From Mycetocola saprophilus (lineage in GTDB: Bacteria > Actinomycetota > Actinomycetes > Actinomycetales > Microbacteriaceae), in the NCBI RefSeq assembly GCF_000718085.1, contig NZ_JOEC01000002.1, positions 248,001-312,000 of the forward strand: 64,000 nucleotides of DNA. The letters run 5' to 3'. The translations under genes and the position numbers were made by a program. A model generated the notes under the pieces. It was not told the DNA's origin and did not search any database. It saw only the letters and a program-made list of their open reading frames with translations. Of the stretch, positions 8,095 through 16,280 are shown in pieces (the first letter of the stretch is position 1; each line of letters begins with the position of its first letter).

Positions 8095-9839
8095 GCGACA
8101 TGGCCACCGCGGATCTCACGGACATTCCGCCGCGTCCACCCCTGCCCGCCGCCACTAAAAAGCGGCGGGTGTTGACGCTGCGCCAGCGGATCCTGCTGAT
8201 CGTGATCGCCGGCATCGCGCTGGCCTCGACCCTGATCGGCGGGGCCGCGGTCTTGACCGTGGGCAACCTGCTGGAAAACCGGGTGGATGAGCAGTTGCAG
8301 CACCTGGTGCAGCGGCCCGACCGCAATCCGGGGGTCGCCGACCCACAAAACCAGTCGTTCCTCGGCGACCCGGGCACCGGCCCCGGCGCGCTCGGCGTGC
8401 TCGTGGTGGACGGCGTGGCCGTGCGCTCGGCCGCGCTCAGCGCCGACGCGGTCCCCGAACCCCTGGACGATGCTCAAAACCGCGCGATCCTGGCTGCCCT
8501 GGGCAAAAACGAACCGGTCACCGTGAACATTCCGAGCCTCGGCAACTACCGCATCCTGGCTCGGGACGTGCAGGTTTTGGTCTCTCAGACCACCCTGCGC
8601 CCGGGCGTGAGCGTGGTGGGGCTGCCGATGGCCGCGACCGAGCTGACCCTCTCCCAGCTGACCCGCGCGATCCTGGCCCTGGCCGGTGCCGTGCTGCTGC
8701 TGACGGTGGGGGCCGCCTACCTGGTGATCCGGTTGGCGCTGCGTCCGCTGGACCGGGTGGCCGCCACGGCCGCCGAGGTGTCCAGGCTGTCGCTCGGGAC
8801 CCCGATGGACGAGGAATCCGAGGGCACCCCCGCCCCGCCGGGACGTCGCCTGCCCGGGCTGCGTCCGTGGAGCACGCCCGGTTCCGCCGGAACCGCGGAC
8901 GCCGAGTCCCCGACGCAGGTCGGGACCTATTCCAGCGAGATCGACCTGCCCGCCCGCGCGCAGGCCTCCGAATCCGCCCGTCGTGCCGCGCAGGCCGAGG
9001 ACCGGACCGAGGCGGCGCTACGGGTGCGGGTGCCCGAAAAGGACGCCGACGAGCGCACCGAGGTGGGTCGCGTGGGTGCCTCACTCAACCGGATGCTCGG
9101 GCACGTGGAGGAGTCGCTGCGGGTGCGCCGCGCCGGCGAGGTGAAGCTGCGGAGGTTCGTCTCGGATGCCAGTCACGAGCTGCGCACCCCGCTGGCCTCG
9201 ATCCGCGGCTACTCCGAGCTGGCCCGCCGCATCGGTGGCGACCTGCCCGAAGACATCGCGTATTCGCTCGAGCGGATCGGGTCCGAGTCGATCCGGATGA
9301 CCGGCATCGTCGAGGACCTGCTGCTGCTCGCCCGCCTGGACGAGGGGCGCGAGCTGACCCAGCGCCCGGTGGACCTCACCGACATCGTGTTCCATGCGGT
9401 CAACGATGCACGTGCGGCCGGTCCCGAACATCCGCTGGACTTCGAGGGTCCCGACGCCCCGATTCGAGTGCTGGGGGATGCGCCGCGGATTCAGCAGGTC
9501 ATCGTCAATCTGCTGGCCAACGCCCGCGTGCACACCCCGGCCGGTACCCACATCGGTGCCCGGCTCGCGGTGGTGGACGGTGAGGCGGTCATCGAGGTGC
9601 GCGACGATGGCCCCGGGGTTTCCGAGAAGGTCCGCGACCACGTGTTTGAACGCTTCGTGCGCGGGGACGAGTCCCGTACTCGCACGGCCGGCACCAGCGG
9701 CACCTCGGGTCTCGGGTTGTCGATCGTCGCCGCGGTGGTGCAGGCCCACGGGGGTCGCGTTGCGCTGGACTCCGAACCCGGGAACACGGTCTTCACGATC
9801 ACGCTGCCGCTGCTCGAGGAAGACGCCGCACGCCCGTAA
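8091..9839 (+). CDS. Sensor histidine kinase with interrupted HAMP domain
   Basis: 582 residues, partner of the preceding regulator (start GTG 8091 overlaps its stop). Helix 1 about 30-55, extracytoplasmic sensor about 56-185, helix 2 about 190-212, HAMP, HisKA with phosphorylated His362 in SDASHELRTPL, and HATPase_c with N-box NLLANARVHT, G1 DDGPGV and G2 GLGLSIV. The HAMP region is odd: between its first half (LRPLDRVAATAAEVS) and second half (TEVGRVGASLNRML) lies a roughly 90-residue Pro/Gly/Ala/Glu-rich insert (about 238-325). Whether signalling passes through or around it is unknown. The signal sensed cannot be read from the sequence. Confidence 0.95.
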   Translation: MSDMATADLTDIPPRPPLPAATKKRRVLTLRQRILLIVIAGIALASTLIGGAAVLTVGNLLENRVDEQLQHLVQRPDRNPGVADPQNQSFLGDPGTGPGALGVLVVDGVAVRSAALSADAVPEPLDDAQNRAILAALGKNEPVTVNIPSLGNYRILARDVQVLVSQTTLRPGVSVVGLPMAATELTLSQLTRAILALAGAVLLLTVGAAYLVIRLALRPLDRVAATAAEVSRLSLGTPMDEESEGTPAPPGRRLPGLRPWSTPGSAGTADAESPTQVGTYSSEIDLPARAQASESARRAAQAEDRTEAALRVRVPEKDADERTEVGRVGASLNRMLGHVEESLRVRRAGEVKLRRFVSDASHELRTPLASIRGYSELARRIGGDLPEDIAYSLERIGSESIRMTGIVEDLLLLARLDEGRELTQRPVDLTDIVFHAVNDARAAGPEHPLDFEGPDAPIRVLGDAPRIQQVIVNLLANARVHTPAGTHIGARLAVVDGEAVIEVRDDGPGVSEKVRDHVFERFVRGDESRTRTAGTSGTSGLGLSIVAAVVQAHGGRVALDSEPGNTVFTITLPLLEEDAARP

Positions 9840-9861
9840 CCCCGGATTGAGGTTACGGGCG
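9831..9861. terminator. Bidirectional terminator between kinase and ABC exporter
   Basis: Perfect 11-bp stem CGCCCGTAACC / GGTTACGGGCG with a 9-base loop; the kinase stop codon lies inside the left arm. It sits between convergent genes. Confidence 0.75.
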
Positions 9862-9881
9862 TTCGCCCCGAACTTCCGAGG

Positions 9882-11651
9882 CTAGCCGTTTTGCGCCTTG
9901 TGCAGGCGGGCGTAGTGTCCACCGAGCTTGAGCAGCTGCTCGTGGCTGCCGATCTCGACGATCTTGCCGCGGGCCAGCACCACGATCCGGTCGGCCGAGC
10001 GGATGGTGGACAGACGGTGGGCGACGATCAGGGTGGTCCGATCGCGCAGCAGCGTGTCCAGCGCGTCCTTGATGTGGGATTCGGATTCGGAGTCCAGCGC
10101 CGAGGTCGCCTCATCGAGGAAGAGGATCCGCGGATCCCGCACCAGCGCCCGGGCGATCGCCAGGCGCTGCCGCTGACCGCCGGACAGGCTCGCCCCGCGC
10201 TCACCGACAACCGTGTCCCACCCCTGGGGTAGGTTCTCGATGATGTCCATCGCGTGGGCATCGGTCAGCGCCTTAAGCACGCGCTCATCGGTGACGTTTT
10301 CCAGGCCGTAGGTGATGTTGTCGCGCACGGTCCCGTCAAAGAGCACCGACTCCTGTGGCACCACCGACACGAACCGGCGCACCTCGCGCAGGTCGAGGGT
10401 TTCCAGGTCGCGTCCATCCAGCAGGATGCGTCCGCTGGTGGGGCGCAGGAAGCCCAGCACGAGGTTCAGCATCGTGGATTTTCCCGAGCCCGAGGGGCCC
10501 ACAAACGCGATGGTTTCGCCGGGCTTCACCGTCAGGTTGACGCCGTCGATGGCGACTCGGGGATCCCCGGGGAAGCGGAAGCGAATGTCCTCGAAGCGCA
10601 GCTCGCCCTCGACATCGGTGATGTGGGACTTGCCGTCGTTCTCCTCAACATCGGGATCCTGCAGCACTTCGCCCACCGAGCGGATCGACTCCAGCCCGCG
10701 GGTGAACACGGGCACCAGGCTCAGCAGGGTTACGATGCCGCCGGTGAGGATCGTGAAGTAGGTGCTCAGCAGCACCACCTGACCCGGGGTGATCGGCAGC
10801 AGCCCGGTGAGGGAGGCAGCGGCCGCGGCCACCAGGCAGAAGACGCCGAGCAGCTGGTAGGCAACCCAGGACATCGCGCCGAACCGACCGTTGAGCACGT
10901 CGAGGTTGATGCCCGCGCTGCGCACCTCCTCGGTGCGGTGGGAGACGCGTTCCACGGCGACCTTTTCCAGGCCGTGGGCGCGGGTGATCGGGATCAGCGT
11001 GGCCATCTCGCCCACCCCCTTGGAAAACTGCTCAACCTGGCGGCGGAAGTCCTCGTTGCGGTGGCGTGAGCGGGCGCGCACGTAGCGCATCAGGAGCACG
11101 GCGATCGGCACGGTCAGCGCGAACACCAGCACAAACGCCGGCACCTGGATCGCGGTCATGATGATCGCACCGGTCAGCGCGGCCACCGCCGAGAGGGCGG
11201 CGGGGAAGGCCTGCTGCATCATCAGCTCGACGTTTTCCACGTCGCGGACCACCTTGGTCTGGATGACCGCGGCGCTCGCTCGGGAGTGGTAGCCGATCGA
11301 GAGGGACTGGAGGTGCTCGGTCAGGGTGTTGCGCAGATCGGCGGCGATCCGGCGGGTGACCGTACTAAAGAGGCGGGTGAAGGCCATATGCAGTGGATAG
11401 TTCTGCAAAAGCAGCACAACGGCGAGACCCGCGGCAATCGCCAGTTCGGTGAGGGAGCGGCGATCAACCACGATGTCGATCACCCGCGCGGTAATCACCG
11501 GCATCAGCCACAGCGGGCTGTCCTTGACGATGAAGGCGAGCGCGGCCAGCAGCAGCTTGCCACGGTGCGGGCGCAGCAGGCCGAGGAACGCGCGGCCGGG
11601 ATTGTGTCCGAGCGGCGGCAGCGGGATGGGGGAGGTGTGGGGTGCGTTCAC
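9882..11651 (-). CDS. ABC exporter, fused transmembrane and ATPase domains (MsbA/LmrA type)
   Basis: 589 residues: six-helix ABC_membrane domain (about 20-325) and nucleotide-binding domain (about 345-585) with Walker A GPSGSGKST, Q-loop VPQESVLFDG, signature LSGGQRQR, Walker B ILFLDEATSALD and H-loop VAHRLS. One polypeptide is a half-transporter; no neighbouring second half is present, so a homodimer is likely. Substrate unknown (lipid, peptide or drug). GTG 11651 is the first start and has only a weak CGGAAC upstream. It faces a divergent DUF1349 gene across a 115-bp intergenic region. Confidence 0.93.
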   Translation of the reverse strand: MNAPHTSPIPLPPLGHNPGRAFLGLLRPHRGKLLLAALAFIVKDSPLWLMPVITARVIDIVVDRRSLTELAIAAGLAVVLLLQNYPLHMAFTRLFSTVTRRIAADLRNTLTEHLQSLSIGYHSRASAAVIQTKVVRDVENVELMMQQAFPAALSAVAALTGAIIMTAIQVPAFVLVFALTVPIAVLLMRYVRARSRHRNEDFRRQVEQFSKGVGEMATLIPITRAHGLEKVAVERVSHRTEEVRSAGINLDVLNGRFGAMSWVAYQLLGVFCLVAAAAASLTGLLPITPGQVVLLSTYFTILTGGIVTLLSLVPVFTRGLESIRSVGEVLQDPDVEENDGKSHITDVEGELRFEDIRFRFPGDPRVAIDGVNLTVKPGETIAFVGPSGSGKSTMLNLVLGFLRPTSGRILLDGRDLETLDLREVRRFVSVVPQESVLFDGTVRDNITYGLENVTDERVLKALTDAHAMDIIENLPQGWDTVVGERGASLSGGQRQRLAIARALVRDPRILFLDEATSALDSESESHIKDALDTLLRDRTTLIVAHRLSTIRSADRIVVLARGKIVEIGSHEQLLKLGGHYARLHKAQNG

Positions 11652-11766
11652 GAGGTTCCGGTTTATGGGTCGATGGTCGATTCACGAGAGTACTCGCTTT
11701 TGCCCGGGTCGGCGATAGCCTACTGGGAGCGACCAATCCTCGGATCGCGCGAGTAAAGGAGCCTCG

Positions 11767-12351
11767 ATGACCGACCGCCTGATCCCCTGGAGCGCCGGAA
11801 CCTGGACCACCGCGCCGGTGTCCGCCACCGAAACCAACGCGGGTCTTATCGTGGAGGCGGTGGAGGGCAGCGATGCCTGGCGGCACACCTCCTACGGGTT
11901 TGTGCACGATACCGAGCACGCGCTGATCGCGCCGTTTGCGGTGGGTCGCGCGGTCGAGGTGTCCTTCAGCGCCGAGTTCTCCGAACAGTTTGATCAGGCG
12001 GGCGTATTCCTGCGGGCTGCCGAGGACACCTGGATTAAGGCGGGCGTCGAGTTCGCCGACGGTGCACTCCAGCTCGGCGCGGTCGTGACCCACGTCAACT
12101 CCGACTGGTCGGTGGCACCGGTCCCCGAGTGGAACGCCCGCGTCATCACGATCCGGGTGAGCCGCGACGAGACCTCGGTTACCGTGCGCGCCCGAGTGGA
12201 TGCCGAACCGTGGCGTCTGGTGCGTGTGGCACCGCTCGCGGGCTCACTCGCCGTGTCCGCGGGTCCGCTGATCTGCGCGCCGACCCGCGCCGGTTTCTCG
12301 GCGACCTTCCTCGGCTGGACCGAAACCGCCGCGGACGCCGAGCTGCACTAG
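11767..12351 (+). CDS. DUF1349 (concanavalin-like) protein
   Basis: 194 residues matching the DUF1349 family of small cytosolic beta-sandwich proteins, with the typical features: early Trp-rich strand (IPWSAGTW), the segment DQAGVFLRAAEDTWIKAGVEF, then GAVVTHVNSDWS and a late strand with PTRAGFSATF. Known members are annotated only loosely (regulation of enolase protein 1); sugar binding has been proposed from the fold. ATG 11767 has a strong AAAGGAG spaced six bases upstream. It stands alone between a divergent ABC exporter and a lower-GC islet. Confidence 0.85.
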   Translation: MTDRLIPWSAGTWTTAPVSATETNAGLIVEAVEGSDAWRHTSYGFVHDTEHALIAPFAVGRAVEVSFSAEFSEQFDQAGVFLRAAEDTWIKAGVEFADGALQLGAVVTHVNSDWSVAPVPEWNARVITIRVSRDETSVTVRARVDAEPWRLVRVAPLAGSLAVSAGPLICAPTRAGFSATFLGWTETAADAELH

Positions 12352-12475
12352 GTGGGCGTGAGAGTAGCCGAATGACGGGCGTTGTGCTTTATGGACGCCT
12401 TGTCCGCGATGGTTGTGAAGCCATCGGGCCCTAACTAGTGTGCGTTTACAACGACACTTCCTTGGGGGGGGGGAA

Positions 12476-13336
12476 ATGAAACGCAAAATAGTATCAATCG
12501 GAGCTCTCGTAACGGCGCTGATCGTAGGTACAAGCTCAGCAGCATTGGCTGCGCCTCAAACAGATAAAAGCGCGCTAATCGATCGGGCATTGGAGGTCGT
12601 CGGTGAGCCGACGTTGGCTTCAGAGGTCGCGATTTCGGGTATATCAATCCAAAACGATGTTGGAGTGCTGCAGACTGCTCGGGGTGCGATTCGTGTAGCG
12701 CCCAAGAACAAGAACGGTTCAGAGATTCGGCTTCGGAGTGATGGGCTACAAGTGTTATCAGTGCTCAATGAAGGCGAGACCTCCGCTACGTTCGGAATCA
12801 GTTTGCCTTTCGGGTCCACGCTCCGACAGCAGGGACGCCAGATTGAAGCTGTCACGGAAGTTGACGGGGCCGTAATCGCGTTTGCCGCCTTCGACGCACC
12901 GTGGGCGGTTGACGCCCGTGGTGAATTGGTCCCAACGACCTACTCGATTGAATCAGGAAATGTCGTGCAGCGAATCGAGTCTAGGAATGCAACATACCCG
13001 GTTGTGGTAGATCCCAAAGTATCGGCTCAGGTAGTCGGGCCTGGCGGCCCGGGGGTGTTTTTGAGTTTGAAAGGCATCGAGATCATCGGATTTGGTGGCC
13101 TTGCATATTCGATTTTGGCCGTGGGCCCGGCAGCGGCCTGTACCTTGGCGAAGATCCCGCAAGCTCTAACCGCGATTGTGCGGCTGCTTTGCACGTTTGT
13201 GGCACCGGCCACCGTATATGACGTATTCGCAAGGCTACAAGAGGGAACAAAGAATGTTGCGCCGAACGCCTGCTACCGTGCCCGTATTTTCCCGAACGCA
13301 GACAACTATTCCAAAGTAGCGAGTTCATTTTGCTAG
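12476..13336 (+). CDS. Secreted protein of unknown function in lower-GC islet
   Basis: 286 residues from ATG 12476, preceded by a run of ten G's that serves as ribosome-binding site; an in-frame start at 12440 lies ahead of that G run and is less likely. Sec signal peptide (MKRKIVSIGALVTALIV... ALA, cleavage near residue 25). The middle contains RNATYPVVVDPKV, a turn common in actinobacterial secreted DNRLRE/Rhs-type proteins. The C-terminal 95 residues are hydrophobic (IIGFGGLAYSILAVGPAA) with four cysteines, the last at the C-terminus. Codon use and GC are clearly lower than in neighbours, suggesting recent acquisition. The downstream small membrane protein gene overlaps its stop. Confidence 0.75.
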   Translation: MKRKIVSIGALVTALIVGTSSAALAAPQTDKSALIDRALEVVGEPTLASEVAISGISIQNDVGVLQTARGAIRVAPKNKNGSEIRLRSDGLQVLSVLNEGETSATFGISLPFGSTLRQQGRQIEAVTEVDGAVIAFAAFDAPWAVDARGELVPTTYSIESGNVVQRIESRNATYPVVVDPKVSAQVVGPGGPGVFLSLKGIEIIGFGGLAYSILAVGPAAACTLAKIPQALTAIVRLLCTFVAPATVYDVFARLQEGTKNVAPNACYRARIFPNADNYSKVASSFC

Positions 13337-13518
13337 CCCGGGTCTGGACCGCAAGTACGATCATCATCCAGATAGCGCTCATGGCCTGTTTGGGGTGGTC
13401 CTGGCAGGTTGGAGTTATCGTCGGGTTACTGAGCTTTAGCATCTTGACGGTGAGCGAGCTTGGTCTCAGCCGCCGGAGACAAAGGAATCCGAGCGCATAC
13501 GTGAAAAGGGAGCGATGA
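13330..13518 (+). CDS. Small two-helix membrane protein linked to the secreted protein
   Basis: 62 residues if started at TTG 13330, which overlaps the stop of the preceding gene by 7 bp; an internal ATG at 13381 would give 45 residues. Two hydrophobic segments (about 6-23 and 25-43) followed by a basic tail (SRRRQRNPSAYVKRER). Overlap and shared low GC make it a co-expressed partner of the secreted protein; an immunity-like or anchoring role is conceivable but unsupported. Confidence 0.5.
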   Translation: MLARVWTASTIIIQIALMACLGWSWQVGVIVGLLSFSILTVSELGLSRRRQRNPSAYVKRER

Positions 13519-13535
13519 CATGCCTTGAGCGGATT

Positions 13536-13961
13536 TTACACGTCAGTTCCGCGCGCCTCCAGCGCCGCCACGGCCTGCACCGTTGCCACGGTGAGCGGGC
13601 TCGGCAGGGCGTCGAGGGGGAACCAGTCTAGGCCGTCGTGCTTCTCGGGCTCGACCAGGTGCGGGGTACCGGTGAAGGTGGGGGCCAGGTGGACCGGGGC
13701 GATCCAGTGGGTGCCCGCTTCGGCGTCGATCTGATCCACCACACACAGCAGCGTGGTGTCGCCGAGGGTGATATCCAACTCTTCGGCAATCTCGCGGGCA
13801 ATCGCCGCGGGAACGGTTTCGCCCGGGTCAACCTTGCCGCCGGGTAGACCCCAGTGGCCTGCCTCGGGTTCGCGCCTGCGGCGGATCAGCAGCAGCTTGT
13901 CATCCCGAAGAATCGCGGCACCGCAACCCACTCGGGGTTCGGACTGGACTGGCTGGGTCAT
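13536..13961 (-). CDS. Nudix hydrolase
   Basis: 141-residue cytosolic Nudix pyrophosphohydrolase. The Nudix box is complete at about 41-64 (GGKVDPGET...REIAEELDI, consensus Gx5Ex7REUxEE), giving the metal-binding glutamates. The following acidic strand with VDQIDAEAGTHWIAPVHLA resembles the NUDT15/NUDT1-like nucleotide subgroup, but substrate cannot be assigned. The ATG at 13961 has an excellent GGAGG six bases upstream. Single-gene unit downstream of the FadR-type regulator gene. Confidence 0.93.
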   Translation of the reverse strand: MTQPVQSEPRVGCGAAILRDDKLLLIRRRREPEAGHWGLPGGKVDPGETVPAAIAREIAEELDITLGDTTLLCVVDQIDAEAGTHWIAPVHLAPTFTGTPHLVEPEKHDGLDWFPLDALPSPLTVATVQAVAALEARGTDV

Positions 13962-14020
13962 GACAAACCTCCGGCAGGTCGGTGAGGGGGGGGTGGCGCG
14001 GCACGAGTGGGTGGTTCACG

Positions 14021-14716
14021 CTAGCCGCGGGCCGCGAGCGCGGACACCTCGCACAGGTGCCGGTCCATCGCGATTCGGGCGGCCTCCGGAGAGCGACTGC
14101 GGACGGCGGCGAGAATTTCCCGATGGCCCTCCATCGAGATGCGGCGGGCGGCGGGATCGCCGTGTGACCCCGAACGGATCGGATGGGTCCAGGTGGTCAG
14201 GAGTGCGGAGACCGCACCGATCAGGGGATTTCCGGTGCCCCGGGCGAGTGCCGTATGAAACGACTCGTCCAGGCGGATAGACTCCTCCACGGTGAGCGTT
14301 TCGGGGTCACCGCTCACCCAGCGTTCCAGATCGTCGAGGTCCGCGGGGTTCATCCGTGATGCGGCTAATTCGGCGATCCGAGTTTCCAGGATCATCCGCA
14401 GTTCATCGGCGTTTCGATGGTCGTCACTGGCCGCCAAGACCGCACCGAGCAGATCGGCCTCGTGATCGCGTCCGCTGGTGACCCGGGTGCCACTGCCGTG
14501 CCGGCGTTCAACCAGCCGGCGGGCTTCCAGCTGGCCCAGGCACTCCCGCAGCAGGGGGCGAGACACCCCCAGATGCGAGGCCAAATCGCGCTCGCTGGGG
14601 AGTCTTTCGCCCGGCTCCAGGGCCCCGGTGAGGATCAGGTTTTGCAGGTGTACCAGTATCTCGGTGCCCGAGGGCACGCCATCGCCCGGCAGCGGCGGTA
14701 TGCGATCGATCGACAT
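14021..14716 (-). CDS. FadR-type GntR transcriptional regulator of the adjacent dicarboxylate carrier
   Basis: 231 residues from ATG 14716 (GGGAG six bases upstream; an upstream in-frame start falls in the hairpin). N-terminal winged helix about 12-80 (PGERLPSERDLASHLGVSRPLLRECLGQLEA split by the usual turn), C-terminal FCD ligand domain with the metal/carboxylate residues typical of the family (D in LDESFH, H in GHREIL, H in DRHLCEV). It follows dctA by 50 bp on the same strand, and a perfect TGGTNNNACCA site lies before dctA, so it most likely represses dctA and itself in response to a carboxylate. Known FadR-group relatives include PdhR and LldR. Confidence 0.92.
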   Translation of the reverse strand: MSIDRIPPLPGDGVPSGTEILVHLQNLILTGALEPGERLPSERDLASHLGVSRPLLRECLGQLEARRLVERRHGSGTRVTSGRDHEADLLGAVLAASDDHRNADELRMILETRIAELAASRMNPADLDDLERWVSGDPETLTVEESIRLDESFHTALARGTGNPLIGAVSALLTTWTHPIRSGSHGDPAARRISMEGHREILAAVRSRSPEAARIAMDRHLCEVSALAARG

Positions 14717-14728
14717 GGGGTCTCCCGG

Positions 14729-14756
14729 GGTGGGGTGGGCGAGTGCCCACCCCACC
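14729..14756 (-). terminator. Hairpin between dctA and the regulator gene
   Basis: Perfect 12-bp stem (14729-14740 with 14745-14756), GAGT loop, ending 13 bp before the regulator start codon. It would end most dctA transcripts while allowing some read-through into the regulator, or shield its ribosome-binding site. Confidence 0.65.
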
Positions 14757-14766
14757 ATTATCGACG

Positions 14767-16110
14767 CTAGCTGGCGGTGAGTGGTGCGGGTTCGGTGGAT
14801 TCCGTGCCGCCGAGCGCCCGGCGGAGCTGGGTGCGATCCAGCTGGCCCTCCCAGGCGGCGATGACGAACGTGGCAACGCAGTTGCCCAGTAGGTTCACGG
14901 TGACCCGCATCGAATCCATGATCCGGTCCGCCCCGAGCAGCAGGGCCACACCGGCCACCGGGAAGATCCCCAGGGCCGCGGCGGTGGCCGAGAGCGCGAG
15001 AAAGGAGGAACCGGGAACCCCGGCCATGCCCTTTGATGTGAGCAGCAACACCCCGAGTGCGGCGATTTGCTGGCCCAGATCCAGCTGTACCCCGAACGCC
15101 TGAGCCAGGAAGAGCAGGGAGATGGAAAGGTAGATGGCCGCCCCATCCAGGTTGAATGAGTAGCCCGTGGGCATCACCAGACCGGTGACCGCGCGTGAGC
15201 AGCCGGCCTCGGTGAGTTTGGTCATCATTCGGGGCAGCACCGATTCGGTGGAGGCGGTGCCCAGGGCCAGGCCGAACTCGGCGCGGGTGTATTTCAGGAA
15301 GCTCCAGAGTGACACCCGGGCGACCAGCCAGAGGACAACCGACAGCAGCCCGATAAAGACCAGGGCCGCGGCATAGCAGGCGACGATCAGCTTGGCATAG
15401 GTGCCCAGGGTCGCGACACCGTACTGGCCGATCACAAACGCCATCGCGCCGAAGGCCCCGATGGGAGCGAGCTTCATCACCCAGCCCATGATCGTGTAGA
15501 TGATGGTGAGGAAGGCGTCGAAGAAGTTCATCACCGGGGCCACCTTTTCGCGACCGATCACGATCACCGCGCTGCCCACAAACACCGCAAAAACCAGCAC
15601 CTGAAGCAGCGCGTTCTGGGCGAAGGCATCAACCACGCTGGCCGGAATGATGCCCAGCACAAAGGTTGCGGCATCGGGGGCCTTGGCCCCGCCCGTCTTG
15701 GCGTCCACCGCGGCTTCTGACAGTGTTCCGGGGTCGATGTTGAGCCCGGCGCCCGGTGCCATCAGGTTACCCACAACCAGGCCGAAGATGAGTGCGAAGG
15801 TGGATGCTACGAGGAAGTAGGCGAGGGCTTTGACTCCCACCCGGCCGACCGCTTTCACGTCGCCCATATGGGCGATACCGGTGACGATGACCAGGAAGAT
15901 CAGCGGGGCAATGATCATCTTGATCAGGCGGATGAACCCGTCTCCGAGCGGCTTGAGCTGGGTGCCGAGGTCGGGGAAGAGCACGCCGATCGTTATTCCG
16001 AGAATGATCGCGATGATCAACTGGAAGAACATCGAGCGGTATAGCGGGGTTCGGCGTCGGGGGCGCGGGGTGGAGGTGAAGCTCGTGAGGCCATCGGCGT
16101 GAGTGGTCAA
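14767..16110 (-). CDS. dctA: DctA-type C4-dicarboxylate:cation symporter
   Basis: 447-residue member of the DAACS family, importing succinate, fumarate or malate with protons or sodium. Family signatures are clear: PLGDGFIRLIKMIIAPLIF near the N-terminus, the serine-rich reentrant loop equivalent GTASTESVLPRM, MPTGYSFNLDG, and SKGMAGVPGSSF. The frame opens with TTG at 16110 immediately after an in-frame stop; the next start (Met27) would remove the basic N-terminal leader, so TTG is preferred though its ribosome-binding site is weak. First gene of a unit with the FadR-type regulator. Glutamate/aspartate transport cannot be excluded. Confidence 0.9.
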   Translation of the reverse strand: MTTHADGLTSFTSTPRPRRRTPLYRSMFFQLIIAIILGITIGVLFPDLGTQLKPLGDGFIRLIKMIIAPLIFLVIVTGIAHMGDVKAVGRVGVKALAYFLVASTFALIFGLVVGNLMAPGAGLNIDPGTLSEAAVDAKTGGAKAPDAATFVLGIIPASVVDAFAQNALLQVLVFAVFVGSAVIVIGREKVAPVMNFFDAFLTIIYTIMGWVMKLAPIGAFGAMAFVIGQYGVATLGTYAKLIVACYAAALVFIGLLSVVLWLVARVSLWSFLKYTRAEFGLALGTASTESVLPRMMTKLTEAGCSRAVTGLVMPTGYSFNLDGAAIYLSISLLFLAQAFGVQLDLGQQIAALGVLLLTSKGMAGVPGSSFLALSATAAALGIFPVAGVALLLGADRIMDSMRVTVNLLGNCVATFVIAAWEGQLDRTQLRRALGGTESTEPAPLTAS

Positions 16111-16147
16111 GCGGGATCACAATCGTTAGACGATGCGGGCATCGGAG

Positions 16148-16168
16148 TGGTCAAAAGTGGTATGACCA
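16148..16168. promoter_or_regulatory. FadR/PdhR-type operator upstream of dctA
   Basis: TGGTATGACCA at 16158-16168 is a perfect TGGTNNNACCA dyad; an extra half-site TGGTC lies at 16148-16152 and another at 16104-16108 over the dctA start. The consensus TNGTNNNACNA belongs to the FadR subgroup encoded next door. Confidence 0.75.
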
Positions 16169-16280
16169 ATTCAGTCCGATGATTGTTTCCAAACTTGCCC
16201 CGGCAGGTTTCGGGCACGTGAAACTTCGCTGGGCGCACCGGTGTCTCCCCACCATGAGACCAGTGGTGGCAACCGAGAAG

